From the IMG/VR virus record IMGVR_UViG_3300010885_007576, positions 1 to 36,959 of that record: DNA of 36,959 bases; one strand, 5' to 3'. Shown here piece by piece: positions 30,558-36,959 of this stretch. The first letter of the stretch is position 1. The number at the start of each line of letters is the position of its first letter. The notes beneath the pieces are model-generated. The model ran no database searches. It saw nothing but the letters and a program-made list of their open reading frames with translations, and was not told the origin of the DNA. Source of the DNA: a virus. A program made the position numbers and the translations under genes.

Positions 30558-31384
30558 AGATTGTGATTCCGATGGCGGGCACGGGAAATCGCTTCGTTCA
30601 GAAGGGATACCACGACCCCAAGCCACTCATCAAGGTGAACGGCAAGAGGATCATAGAGTACATCCTCGACATGTTCGCCGAGGATCACGACGAGTTCGTG
30701 TTCATCTGCAACGACGACCACCTCACCAACACTGACATGGAGAGCGTCCTCCTCTCGCTCCGACCGAACGCCAAGGTCGTCTCCATGCCGAAGCACAAGT
30801 TGGGTCCAGTCTACACGGTGAAGGCGGTCTACGATCACATCAAGGACGATGAGGAAGTCATCGTCTCGTACTGCGACAATCCCCACCTGTGGGACCGAAA
30901 GGACTTCAACAGGACTGTCACCGAGAAGCGCATGGACGGGTGCGTCCTCACACACACGGGCTTCCATCCGCACACCCTCGCCGCCACCAAGATGGCTTTC
31001 GTCAAGGGGCATGACGGCATCCTTGAGGAGATCAAGGAGAAGTCCTGCTACACGGACAATCCGATGCAGGAACACGCATCGACGGGGGTCTACTACTTCC
31101 GAAGGGGTTCGGATGTCAAGAAGTACTTCGACAGGGCGATGGAGCGTGGCATCACCTACAACGGCGAATACTATGTCACCCTCGTGTACAACCTCTTGGT
31201 AGAGGACGGTCTCCGTGTCGGCTACTACGACACTCCTTTCGTTACCGTGTTCGGAACCCCCGAGGAGGTGGAGAACTTCGAGGCATGGGCGACGATCATC
31301 AGGGGAGATCAGGTGAAGGACACCTTCGACCTGATATCATGCTACAAGTATTGGCGTGAATACCACAGGAAGGCACGATGGTGA
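30554..31384 (+). CDS. Sugar-phosphate nucleotidyltransferase
   Basis: This 276-residue protein opens KIVIPMAGTGNRFVQKGYHDPKPLIKVNGKRIIEYIL, the GxGxRF and PKPL signature of sugar-1-phosphate nucleotidylyltransferases, followed by VSYCDNPHLWD in the metal-binding position and STGVYYFRRG and NGEYYVTLVYN near the sugar site. It makes an NDP-sugar from NTP and sugar-1-phosphate. With the kinase-aldolase upstream and glycosyltransferases beside it, it is the likely supplier of the activated donor for the island. The start overlaps the previous stop by ATGA. Confidence 0.88.
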   Translation: MKIVIPMAGTGNRFVQKGYHDPKPLIKVNGKRIIEYILDMFAEDHDEFVFICNDDHLTNTDMESVLLSLRPNAKVVSMPKHKLGPVYTVKAVYDHIKDDEEVIVSYCDNPHLWDRKDFNRTVTEKRMDGCVLTHTGFHPHTLAATKMAFVKGHDGILEEIKEKSCYTDNPMQEHASTGVYYFRRGSDVKKYFDRAMERGITYNGEYYVTLVYNLLVEDGLRVGYYDTPFVTVFGTPEEVENFEAWATIIRGDQVKDTFDLISCYKYWREYHRKARW

Positions 31385-31854
31385 CCACCCCCGTATTCAT
31401 CTCCCACAGGGGCAACCTCGACGGAGTGAACCCCGCTAGGGAGAACTCCCCCGACTACATCGACGAGTGCATCGCCTCGGGCTATGACTGCGAGATCGAC
31501 CTTCGGATCAAGGACGGGGTTCCCCACCTCGGTCACGACACACCCGACCACCCGATCTCCGCCGTATGGATCTACAAGCGCATGGATCGCCTTTGGATCC
31601 ATGTCAAGGAATACGATGCCCTCGTGTGGCTGATGGACTACTGCCCCAACGCCACCTACTTCTGCCATGAGGGGGACAGGTACACCCTCGTCAGCAACGG
31701 ATTCGTGTGGTCGCATGATCTTTCCAACAGGATGACGGACAGGTGCGTCATCCCCCTACTGTCCAAGGAATCCGTCGAGACATACGCACAAGATGGATTC
31801 GGTGCGGTATGCTCGGATTTCATCCTCGACTGCATCCAAAAATGGGCAAAGTAG
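31378..31854 (+). CDS. Glycerophosphodiester phosphodiesterase-like protein
   Basis: This 158-residue protein has ISHRGN (H10, R11) then ARENSPDYIDECIASGYDCEIDLRIKDGVPHLGHD. That is the HRG...ENS...E.D....DG...HD layout of the GDPD/PI-PLC fold, whose members cleave glycerophosphodiesters with a metal. It is shorter than the usual ~230-250 residues, so the C-terminal part of the barrel is missing or reduced. In polysaccharide loci similar proteins occur with unclear roles. A GTG at 31381 (GTGA overlap) is an equally good start. It ends the glycan island. Confidence 0.75.
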   Translation: MVTTPVFISHRGNLDGVNPARENSPDYIDECIASGYDCEIDLRIKDGVPHLGHDTPDHPISAVWIYKRMDRLWIHVKEYDALVWLMDYCPNATYFCHEGDRYTLVSNGFVWSHDLSNRMTDRCVIPLLSKESVETYAQDGFGAVCSDFILDCIQKWAK

Positions 31855-31891
31855 TGCCGAGACACCGACCTACTACCCTGCCGAAAGCAAC

Positions 31892-31919
31892 TTGATGTTT
31901 TTGGTTTACGAGATAAAAT
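31892..31919 (+). promoter_or_regulatory. Sigma70-like promoter upstream of helicase gene 41
   Basis: The 95-base gap after the GDPD-like gene is A/T-rich and holds TTGATG (31892-31897, -35) and TAAAAT (31914-31919, -10) with a 16-base spacer. This is a decent host-type promoter for early or middle expression of gene 41. The remainder of the gap has no other feature. Confidence 0.55.
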
Positions 31920-31949
31920 CAGATTTGTCCCCGTGAGTCCCATAATAAG

Positions 31950-33407
31950 ATGATCGCCCCCACCGACAAGATCGAACTCGTCATCCTGCGGAGCATCCTG
32001 CACCTGCCCGAATACACGAGGCGGGTGCTTCCTTTCCTGAAGGACGAGTACTTCCACGACACCTGCGAGAAGAGGCTGTTCAGGACGATCTCGGAGTTCA
32101 CGACGAAGTACGCCGCAGCCCCGACTCAGGAAGCACTCGCCATCATCCTCGGGCAGCAGGAGGGGATGTCACAGAGCGAGTTCGACTCGTGCAGTAGGTT
32201 GCTGCCCGTCTTGGGCGCACCCGAGCAGCACCCCGACCTCCAATGGCTCGTGGACCAGACCGAGAAGTTCTGCAAGGACAAGGCGGTCTACAACGCCCTC
32301 ATGGAGTCGGTGCAACTTCTCGACGACACGAAGTCGCAGGGTCGCAGCAAGGCAGCGATCCCCGAGATCCTCAAGGAAGCCCTGAGCATCTCGTTCGACG
32401 AGCATATCGGACACGACTTCATTGAGGATGCCGAGCAGAGGTACGAGTTCTACCACAGGATCGACAAGAAGACCCCGTTCGACCTTGAGTGGTTCAACAA
32501 GATTACGAACGGCGGGGTTCCCGACAAGACCCTGAATGTGATCCTTGCGGGCACGGGCGTGGGTAAGTCCCTGTTCATGTGCCACCATGCCACCAACTGC
32601 CTGACGCAGAGCAGGAATGTCCTGTACATCACCTGCGAGATGGCTGAGGAGAGGATCGCCGAGCGCATCGATGCCAACCTCATGGACATCTCGCTCGACG
32701 AACTCAAGAAACTGCCAATGGACATCTACGCCAAGCGCCTCCACAAGGTGACCTCGGGGATCACGGGGAAGTTGATCATCAAGGAGTACCCCACGGCATC
32801 GGCGAACGCCAATCACTTCAGGCACCTGCTCGACGAACTGCGGCTCAAGAAGGACTTCAAGCCCAATGTCGTGTTCATCGACTATCTCAACATCTGCGCC
32901 TCGGTCAGGTACAAGCCTGGGGCGAATGTCAATTCCTACACCTACATCAAGGCGATTGCCGAGGAACTCCGTGGCATGGCTGTGGAACTCGGGGTGCCGA
33001 TCTTCACCGCCACGCAGACGAACCGCTCGGGCTTCGGCAACACGGATGTCGATCTCACCGACACCTCGGAGTCGTTCGGACTCCCCGCCACCGCTGACTT
33101 CATGTTCGCCCTGATCGCCACCGAGCAGTTGGACGAACTCGGTCAGGTGATGGTCAAGCAGTTGAAAAACCGCTACAGCGATGTGGCGAGCAACCGAAAG
33201 TTCGTCATCGGCATCGACCGCTCGAAGATGAAGTTGTTTGATGTGGACAATGCGACTGCGGGACTCGTGAACGCCGCCATCAACGGCGACGACGAGGATG
33301 ACGATGACCGTCCTCGTGCGCAGGGGCGCAGGGGCGCACACGCACACGCCCCCACACGGGCGGGCGCACGGGCGAAGCCGCCGATTGAGGATGACGGTTG
33401 GACTTGA
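31950..33407 (+). CDS. 41: Replicative DNA helicase (T4 gp41 family, DnaB-like)
   Basis: This 485-residue protein has an N-terminal helical domain and then a RecA-type core with Walker A LAGTGVGKSLF near residue 200, VLYITCEMAEERIAERID, Walker B NVVFIDYLNICAS, FTATQTNRSGFG and the arginine-finger region GIDRSKMK. gp41 is the hexameric 5'-3' helicase at the fork, working with primase gp61 (not in the window). The C-terminal ~35 residues are an acidic run (GDDEDDDD) followed by a GC-rich repeat insert (GRRGAHAHAPTRAGARA) and the end PPIEDDGWT. T4 gp41 is 475 residues. A host-type promoter precedes it; the ribosome-binding site is weak. Confidence 0.95.
   Translation: MIAPTDKIELVILRSILHLPEYTRRVLPFLKDEYFHDTCEKRLFRTISEFTTKYAAAPTQEALAIILGQQEGMSQSEFDSCSRLLPVLGAPEQHPDLQWLVDQTEKFCKDKAVYNALMESVQLLDDTKSQGRSKAAIPEILKEALSISFDEHIGHDFIEDAEQRYEFYHRIDKKTPFDLEWFNKITNGGVPDKTLNVILAGTGVGKSLFMCHHATNCLTQSRNVLYITCEMAEERIAERIDANLMDISLDELKKLPMDIYAKRLHKVTSGITGKLIIKEYPTASANANHFRHLLDELRLKKDFKPNVVFIDYLNICASVRYKPGANVNSYTYIKAIAEELRGMAVELGVPIFTATQTNRSGFGNTDVDLTDTSESFGLPATADFMFALIATEQLDELGQVMVKQLKNRYSDVASNRKFVIGIDRSKMKLFDVDNATAGLVNAAINGDDEDDDDRPRAQGRRGAHAHAPTRAGARAKPPIEDDGWT
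33316..33377 (+). repeat. GC-rich CGCACGGG-type repeat insert, copy 3
   Basis: The C-terminal tail of gene 41 contains the same GGGCGCACGGGCG word as the deacetylase gene and related CGCACACG units, encoding a basic Ala/Arg/Gly/His tail after an acidic run. Confidence 0.6.
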
Positions 33408-33414
33408 GATTCAT

Positions 33415-33489
33415 GGACGGGTGCCTGATAGTGGTAAAAGGTGGTGACTTATAATCGCCCTCATGTGGGTTCGACTCCCACTCCGTCTA
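33415..33489 (+). tRNA. tRNA-Ile (anticodon TAT)
   Basis: The sequence folds as a cloverleaf. The acceptor arms are GGACGGG (33415-33421) and TCCGTCT (33482-33488); the D-stem is CCT/AGG; the anticodon stem is GGTGA/TCGCC with loop CTTATAA and anticodon TAT at 33450-33452; the T-arm is GTGGG/CCCAC with loop TTCGACT; the discriminator is A33489. CCA is not encoded. It would read the Ile codon AUA, usually a rare codon in G/C-rich hosts. Confidence 0.88.
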
Positions 33490-33500
33490 CTTCCATGACC

Positions 33501-33507
33501 ATAAATA
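33501..33507 (+). promoter_or_regulatory. T4-type late promoter motif ATAAATA
   Basis: ATAAATA lies between tRNA-Ile and ATG 33523, outside any gene. Unlike the near-leaderless cases it leaves a short leader with a ribosome-binding site (AGGAGG, 33513-33518), so both translation modes occur in this phage. Confidence 0.65.
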
Positions 33508-33522
33508 TCCCTAGGAGGTTTC

Positions 33523-34671
33523 ATGCTTTCTTTCAGGGATGTGAATGTTGATGTTGTTCGCAAGAACAAGAGGATTCCTCATGTCGAGGATCTGATGTTC
33601 TCCGAGGGCAGGGAGGGTCTCGCCGCCTCCCTTCGGATGATCGGCGAGGTTCTCGACCGCTCCGAGAATATCGGAATGACCGTGAAGTGGGACGGAAAGC
33701 CCGCCGTGGTCTGTGGGATCAATCCCGACAACGGACGGTTCTTCGTCGGCACGAAGTCTGCGTTCAACAAGGATGTGCGGGTGTTCCATACCGTTCAGGA
33801 GATCGTCGGGGGAACCGACAATCCCGAACTCGCATCCAAGTTGTCGCAATCCCTCGTCCACCTGCCGAAACTTGGAATCAAGGGAGTGCTTCAGGGAGAC
33901 CTGCTGTTCACCCCCGACTCCCTGACGGTCGCCTCCGAGGAGATCTCGTTCACCCCGAACGCAATCAGGTACTCGGTTGACCGTGACACGGAGGCGGGTC
34001 GAAGGATCGCAAGGGCGAAGATCGGCATCGCATTCCACACCGTCTACGAGGGTAGGACGATGGCGAACCTCTCCGTAGCATCGTACAGGTTCGACCCCCT
34101 GTCGGTGACCCCCGATCCCTCTGTTTGGATGCCGAACATCTCCGTCAGGAGCATCGTCGAGAGCGATTCCGATGCCGAGGAGGAGTCACTCCATGAGTGC
34201 CACCTGATGGCGGAGAAGGTCGGTTCCTTCCTCCCAACGCTCATCTCCAACGGGGATCTGATGCCCTTCCTGATGCCGTACATCAACTCCACGGTCATGG
34301 CGGGGATGTCCCAACTCTCGGCAAGGGGCTTCGCCAAGTACATCGAGGCGAAGTCGGAGAAGGAGATCGACAAACTCAAGACGGACAAAGGCAAGGAGAA
34401 GAAGAGGCTCGCCGCCTCGAACATCATCAATTTCACCGAGACCTACGCCGCCCACATCAACAGGGGGTTCGACCTACATAGGAAGATGGCTGTGGTCAAG
34501 GAATCCGTCCTGTCGAGGATACCCCTCACCGAGTTCAGGCATCACTTCGTGGACGGGGATGCGCTCCGTCCAACGGAACCCGAGGGAATCGTCGTGAGCG
34601 ATTACGACAGGGTAGTGAAGTTTGTCCGAAGGTCGGGGTTCTCCGCTCATAACAGGAAGGTAAACGGGTGA
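33523..34671 (+). CDS. DUF6267-like protein with nucleic-acid-ligase (covalent nucleotidyltransferase) motifs
   Basis: This 382-residue protein resembles a family common in marine T4-like phages and annotated as unknown (HVEDLMF, GMTVKWDGKPAV, LGIKGVLQGDLLF). Read by motif, it has the order of ATP-dependent ligases and capping enzymes: motif I KWDG (K55-G58) with the candidate AMP-accepting Lys, a motif III-like QGDLLF near 126, IGIAFHTVY near 165, motif IV EGIVV (E354) and motif V VVKF (K366). A long helical insert lies before motif IV. If real, it would join or adenylylate nucleic-acid ends. The start has AGGAGG five bases upstream. The next gene, which begins with a nucleotidyltransferase domain, overlaps it as TGATG. 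Confidence 0.65.
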   Translation: MLSFRDVNVDVVRKNKRIPHVEDLMFSEGREGLAASLRMIGEVLDRSENIGMTVKWDGKPAVVCGINPDNGRFFVGTKSAFNKDVRVFHTVQEIVGGTDNPELASKLSQSLVHLPKLGIKGVLQGDLLFTPDSLTVASEEISFTPNAIRYSVDRDTEAGRRIARAKIGIAFHTVYEGRTMANLSVASYRFDPLSVTPDPSVWMPNISVRSIVESDSDAEEESLHECHLMAEKVGSFLPTLISNGDLMPFLMPYINSTVMAGMSQLSARGFAKYIEAKSEKEIDKLKTDKGKEKKRLAASNIINFTETYAAHINRGFDLHRKMAVVKESVLSRIPLTEFRHHFVDGDALRPTEPEGIVVSDYDRVVKFVRRSGFSAHNRKVNG

Positions 34672-36959
34672 TGAAGAGGTTCGCCATCCAAGGGGAAGAG
34701 CAGGTTCCGAATGATACAGCGGTGTTCTCGGTCGGGAGGATGAATCCCCCGACCACAGGACACGGCATGGTCATCCACACCGTGGTCGAGGAGGCGAAGC
34801 GGCTCAATGCCGATCACTTCGTCTTCGTGTCCAAGACGCAAGACAGCAAGAAGAACCCCCTCGCCGTCGAGGCGAAGGTCGAGTACCTACGGAAACTGTT
34901 CCCACATGCGAACATCTCTACCGAGGCGATAAATGCGTTCGATGCCGTCCTGCACCTCTGCGAGATGGGCTATAAGCACCTCGTCCTCGTGACGGGGGAT
35001 GACAGGAACAAGGACTACCTCCGCATCACCGACTACAAGGGCAAGGTGGCGCAGCGGGATGCGAAGGGTCGATCTTACGCATTCGAGTCGATTGATGTCA
35101 AGGTGGCGGGGGATACCCGCTCGACCGAGGCAACGGGACTAGCGTCCGTTCGGTCGTTCGATGCCCGTGCGGCGGCGTTCAACGGCGACTTCGCCAAGTT
35201 CGCCGCTCTAATCCCAACCGATGACGGGATGCTCAAGGAACGGCTCTACAACGATGTCCGTAAGGGCTTGGGGCTGAACGAGGAGTATGTCGCCGAGGCA
35301 CGGAAGGACAGCAAGGACGAGGTCACGATCCTCGCCCTCACCTCCTCCGAGAAGGACTTGTCCGACACGATTGAGAAGATGGGCGAACTCTGCAAGAAGC
35401 GGAAGATCCCCTTCTATGTGGTCAAGACCAAGACGGCGCAGATCGAGTTGTCGAATGTCGTGTCGAAGAAGATCACGATCAAGAACTACGATGGCGAGGG
35501 CAAGGACATCTCCGTCGTGCCGAGCGACACGGTTGCGGTCGTCCGTGGTGGCGTGATGAACAGCGAGGTCGGGGTAGCCATCCTGACCATCCTTCAGAAC
35601 AACGGCGTGTTCATGGTGAACGAGCGTGGCGGCATGGAACTCTGTGCCAACAAACTTGAGACGGCGATTGCCTTCAAGAAGCACGGTCTGCCCCATCCGA
35701 AGACCGCCTATGTCGCCAACGAGGAGAACATCGAGTCGGCGGTTAAGGAGATCGGCGGCAAGTTCCCCGTCATCTGCAAGACCCTGACGGGCGCAGAGGG
35801 CATCGGTGTCTCCAAGATCGAAAGCATGGAGAGCCTGAAGTCGGTGCTTCAGACGCTATGGAAGTACGGTGCCGAGATCATCATTCAGGAGTTCCTCCCG
35901 AACTTCAAGAACGATGTCCGTAGCATCGTTCTCAACGGCAAGATCTTCGCCTGTGCGAAGCGTGACAAGGCACCCAAGGACTTCCGCACCAACATCGCCC
36001 GTGGCTCCAAGGGCGGCTCCATGCAACTCTCCGACGAGGAGATCAAGTTGGTCGAACAGACTGCTCGTGTGAGCAAGTGCTACTATGTCGGTATCGACCA
36101 TGTCATCAACGATGGCAAGCCGTACATCATTGAGATGAACGCAAGCCCAGGCAGCGGAAACATCTACTACCGCTACTACGACGAGGGCAAGGGCAAGGAC
36201 AATGTGAAGGGAGAGGAACTCGTAGAGGACTTCCTCGACCACATCATCGTCAAGGCGAACTGGAAGTTGTTCTCGAACCTCGCCGTCCATGAGACCATCA
36301 AGATCGAAGGTGTCAAGTACGAGGCAAAGGTGGACACGGGGAACAGCGGCTACAACATGATCCACGCTACGGACATCAAGGACAACGGCGATCATACCGT
36401 CACCTTCGCATTGGCGAACGGCAAGAAGGTGACGAAGAAGATCATCAGCCGCATCAAGGTCAAGTCGGGCGTGGGTGAGAAGAAGCGCATCGTCGTACTC
36501 ATGGACATCGACTTCCACGGCAAGCACTTCCCGAACATCAAGTTCTCGCTCGGGGACAGAAGCCATATGTCGAGTCAAGTGCTGATCGGTCTTCGGTTCC
36601 TCGGTCAGATGGGCGTGATGGTCGATCCCACAGAGGCGATCTACCCCCACTCGGAGTCCTCGAAGGCGGACGAAGAGGACGAGGAGGAGATGAAGGAGAC
36701 CGCCAAGTACAAGACGAAGACGGGTCGAGTCCGCAAGTCCCCCGAGGACAAGGCATCGGGACTCCCCAAGAAGTATGTCTCGTTAGGGGAGGCATCCGCA
36801 TATAATTTCAGTGTGCTGAAGCGTCCCAAGTACGGACCAAGTGCCATGCCCAAGGGACATTCCCTTATCAAGTACCGAAACCAGTACTTCTGCTTTACAT
36901 CCGAACCCCCAAGCCAAGGGCAAGGGTCAACAAATCAGAATTGGACAAAAGCCGCCATA
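34671..36959 (+). CDS. Three-domain protein: HxGH-type nucleotidyltransferase + RimK-like ATP-grasp ligase + retropepsin-like protease (3' end beyond window)
   Basis: The ATG overlaps the previous stop (TGATG) and the frame stays open for 763 codons to the window edge. Residues ~15-190 form a NadM/cytidylyltransferase-like domain: FSVGRMNPPTTGHG (H31 in TTGH), LVLVTGDD, and DTRSTEATG as the ISSTxxR-like end. Residues ~320-526 are a RimK-type ATP-grasp ligase: NKLETAIAFKKHGLPHPKT, VICKTLTGAEGIGV, and IIEMNASPGSG (metal ligands E488, N490). Residues ~550-645 match the RimB/ATP-dependent-protease-like aspartyl protease fold: AKVDTGNSGYNMIHA (D555) and LGDRSHMSSQVLIGLRFLG. A charged tail follows. 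RimK enzymes add amino acids (often glutamate) to protein ends, and the linked protease can trim them. The three-part fusion suggests that tagging, trimming and nucleotide transfer act together; the target is unknown. Confidence 0.85.
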   Translation, partial: MKRFAIQGEEQVPNDTAVFSVGRMNPPTTGHGMVIHTVVEEAKRLNADHFVFVSKTQDSKKNPLAVEAKVEYLRKLFPHANISTEAINAFDAVLHLCEMGYKHLVLVTGDDRNKDYLRITDYKGKVAQRDAKGRSYAFESIDVKVAGDTRSTEATGLASVRSFDARAAAFNGDFAKFAALIPTDDGMLKERLYNDVRKGLGLNEEYVAEARKDSKDEVTILALTSSEKDLSDTIEKMGELCKKRKIPFYVVKTKTAQIELSNVVSKKITIKNYDGEGKDISVVPSDTVAVVRGGVMNSEVGVAILTILQNNGVFMVNERGGMELCANKLETAIAFKKHGLPHPKTAYVANEENIESAVKEIGGKFPVICKTLTGAEGIGVSKIESMESLKSVLQTLWKYGAEIIIQEFLPNFKNDVRSIVLNGKIFACAKRDKAPKDFRTNIARGSKGGSMQLSDEEIKLVEQTARVSKCYYVGIDHVINDGKPYIIEMNASPGSGNIYYRYYDEGKGKDNVKGEELVEDFLDHIIVKANWKLFSNLAVHETIKIEGVKYEAKVDTGNSGYNMIHATDIKDNGDHTVTFALANGKKVTKKIISRIKVKSGVGEKKRIVVLMDIDFHGKHFPNIKFSLGDRSHMSSQVLIGLRFLGQMGVMVDPTEAIYPHSESSKADEEDEEEMKETAKYKTKTGRVRKSPEDKASGLPKKYVSLGEASAYNFSVLKRPKYGPSAMPKGHSLIKYRNQYFCFTSEPPSQGQGSTNQNWTKAAI

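Noticed and set aside
23442-31854. T4-style glucosylation of hydroxymethylcytosine by the glycosyltransferases
   Set aside because: No dCMP hydroxymethylase gene is in the window, and the enzymes look like GT2/FkbM surface-glycan types; it cannot be excluded from elsewhere in the genome.
34925-34932. GATAAATG resembling the late-promoter motif
   Set aside because: It lies inside the coding frame of the three-domain protein with no start codon in position.

Overview
The window is a piece of a large T4-like (Tevenvirinae-type) myovirus genome infecting a Gram-negative host. The main evidence is a collinear set of T4-family replication genes on the + strand: sliding clamp gp45 (10027-10707), clamp-loader ATPase gp44 (11693-12625), clamp-loader small subunit gp62 (13381-13782), translational repressor RegA (13814-14224), family B DNA polymerase gp43 (18556-21090), recombinase UvsX (21882-22919) and replicative helicase gp41 (31950-33407). 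Supporting evidence is a T4-type late-promoter motif (CTAAATA/ATAAATA) in front of several genes and a protein with an almost canonical T4 capsid-targeting leader. Every gene I support is on the + strand. Most neighbours are joined by ATGA, GTGA or TGATG overlaps, and third codon positions are strongly G/C. The host cannot be named, but a signal-peptide-bearing outer-membrane-type protein argues for a Gram-negative one.

Layout. Positions 1-2089 hold one unknown gene, a terminator, and a two-gene envelope unit (outer-membrane protein plus a 52-residue Cys-rich membrane peptide) closed by a second terminator. Positions 2092-9778 are a late or accessory block: a putative injected cysteine peptidase, a zeta-toxin-like P-loop protein, a WYL_2 (DUF2693) protein, tRNA-Arg(CCT), an HWRRGH-tail protein, a HAD phosphatase, a locus where coding switches reading frame (7429-8460), a two-TM coiled-coil protein and a strong terminator. 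Positions 9788-18559 are the clamp and clamp-loader genes interrupted by nucleotide and DNA-modification genes: four DNA methyltransferases (three of them mosaic paralogues), dUTPase, a DUF1599-like protein and an AT-richer GNAT protein. Positions 18556-23445 carry polymerase, polysaccharide deacetylase, UvsX and a conserved unknown.

Positions 23442-31854 are a glycan island of ten genes between uvsX and gene 41: several glycosyltransferases, an FkbM methyltransferase, a kinase-class II aldolase fusion, a sugar-nucleotide pyrophosphorylase and a GDPD-like phosphodiesterase. Positions 31892-36959 carry a sigma70-like promoter, helicase gp41, tRNA-Ile(TAT), a late promoter, a protein with cryptic nucleic-acid-ligase motifs, and a fusion of nucleotidyltransferase, RimK-type ATP-grasp and retropepsin-like domains that runs off the window end.

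Working together: the replisome genes copy the genome; the methyltransferase array probably protects it against several host restriction specificities; the glycan island probably makes an activated sugar and transfers it to an unidentified acceptor; late promoters drive capsid-associated proteins, some perhaps injected at infection. The best candidates for undescribed biology are the three-domain protein at the right end, the ligase-like gene before it, the injected-peptidase candidate, apparently leaderless late genes, and a GC-rich repeat inserted in frame in three unrelated genes.
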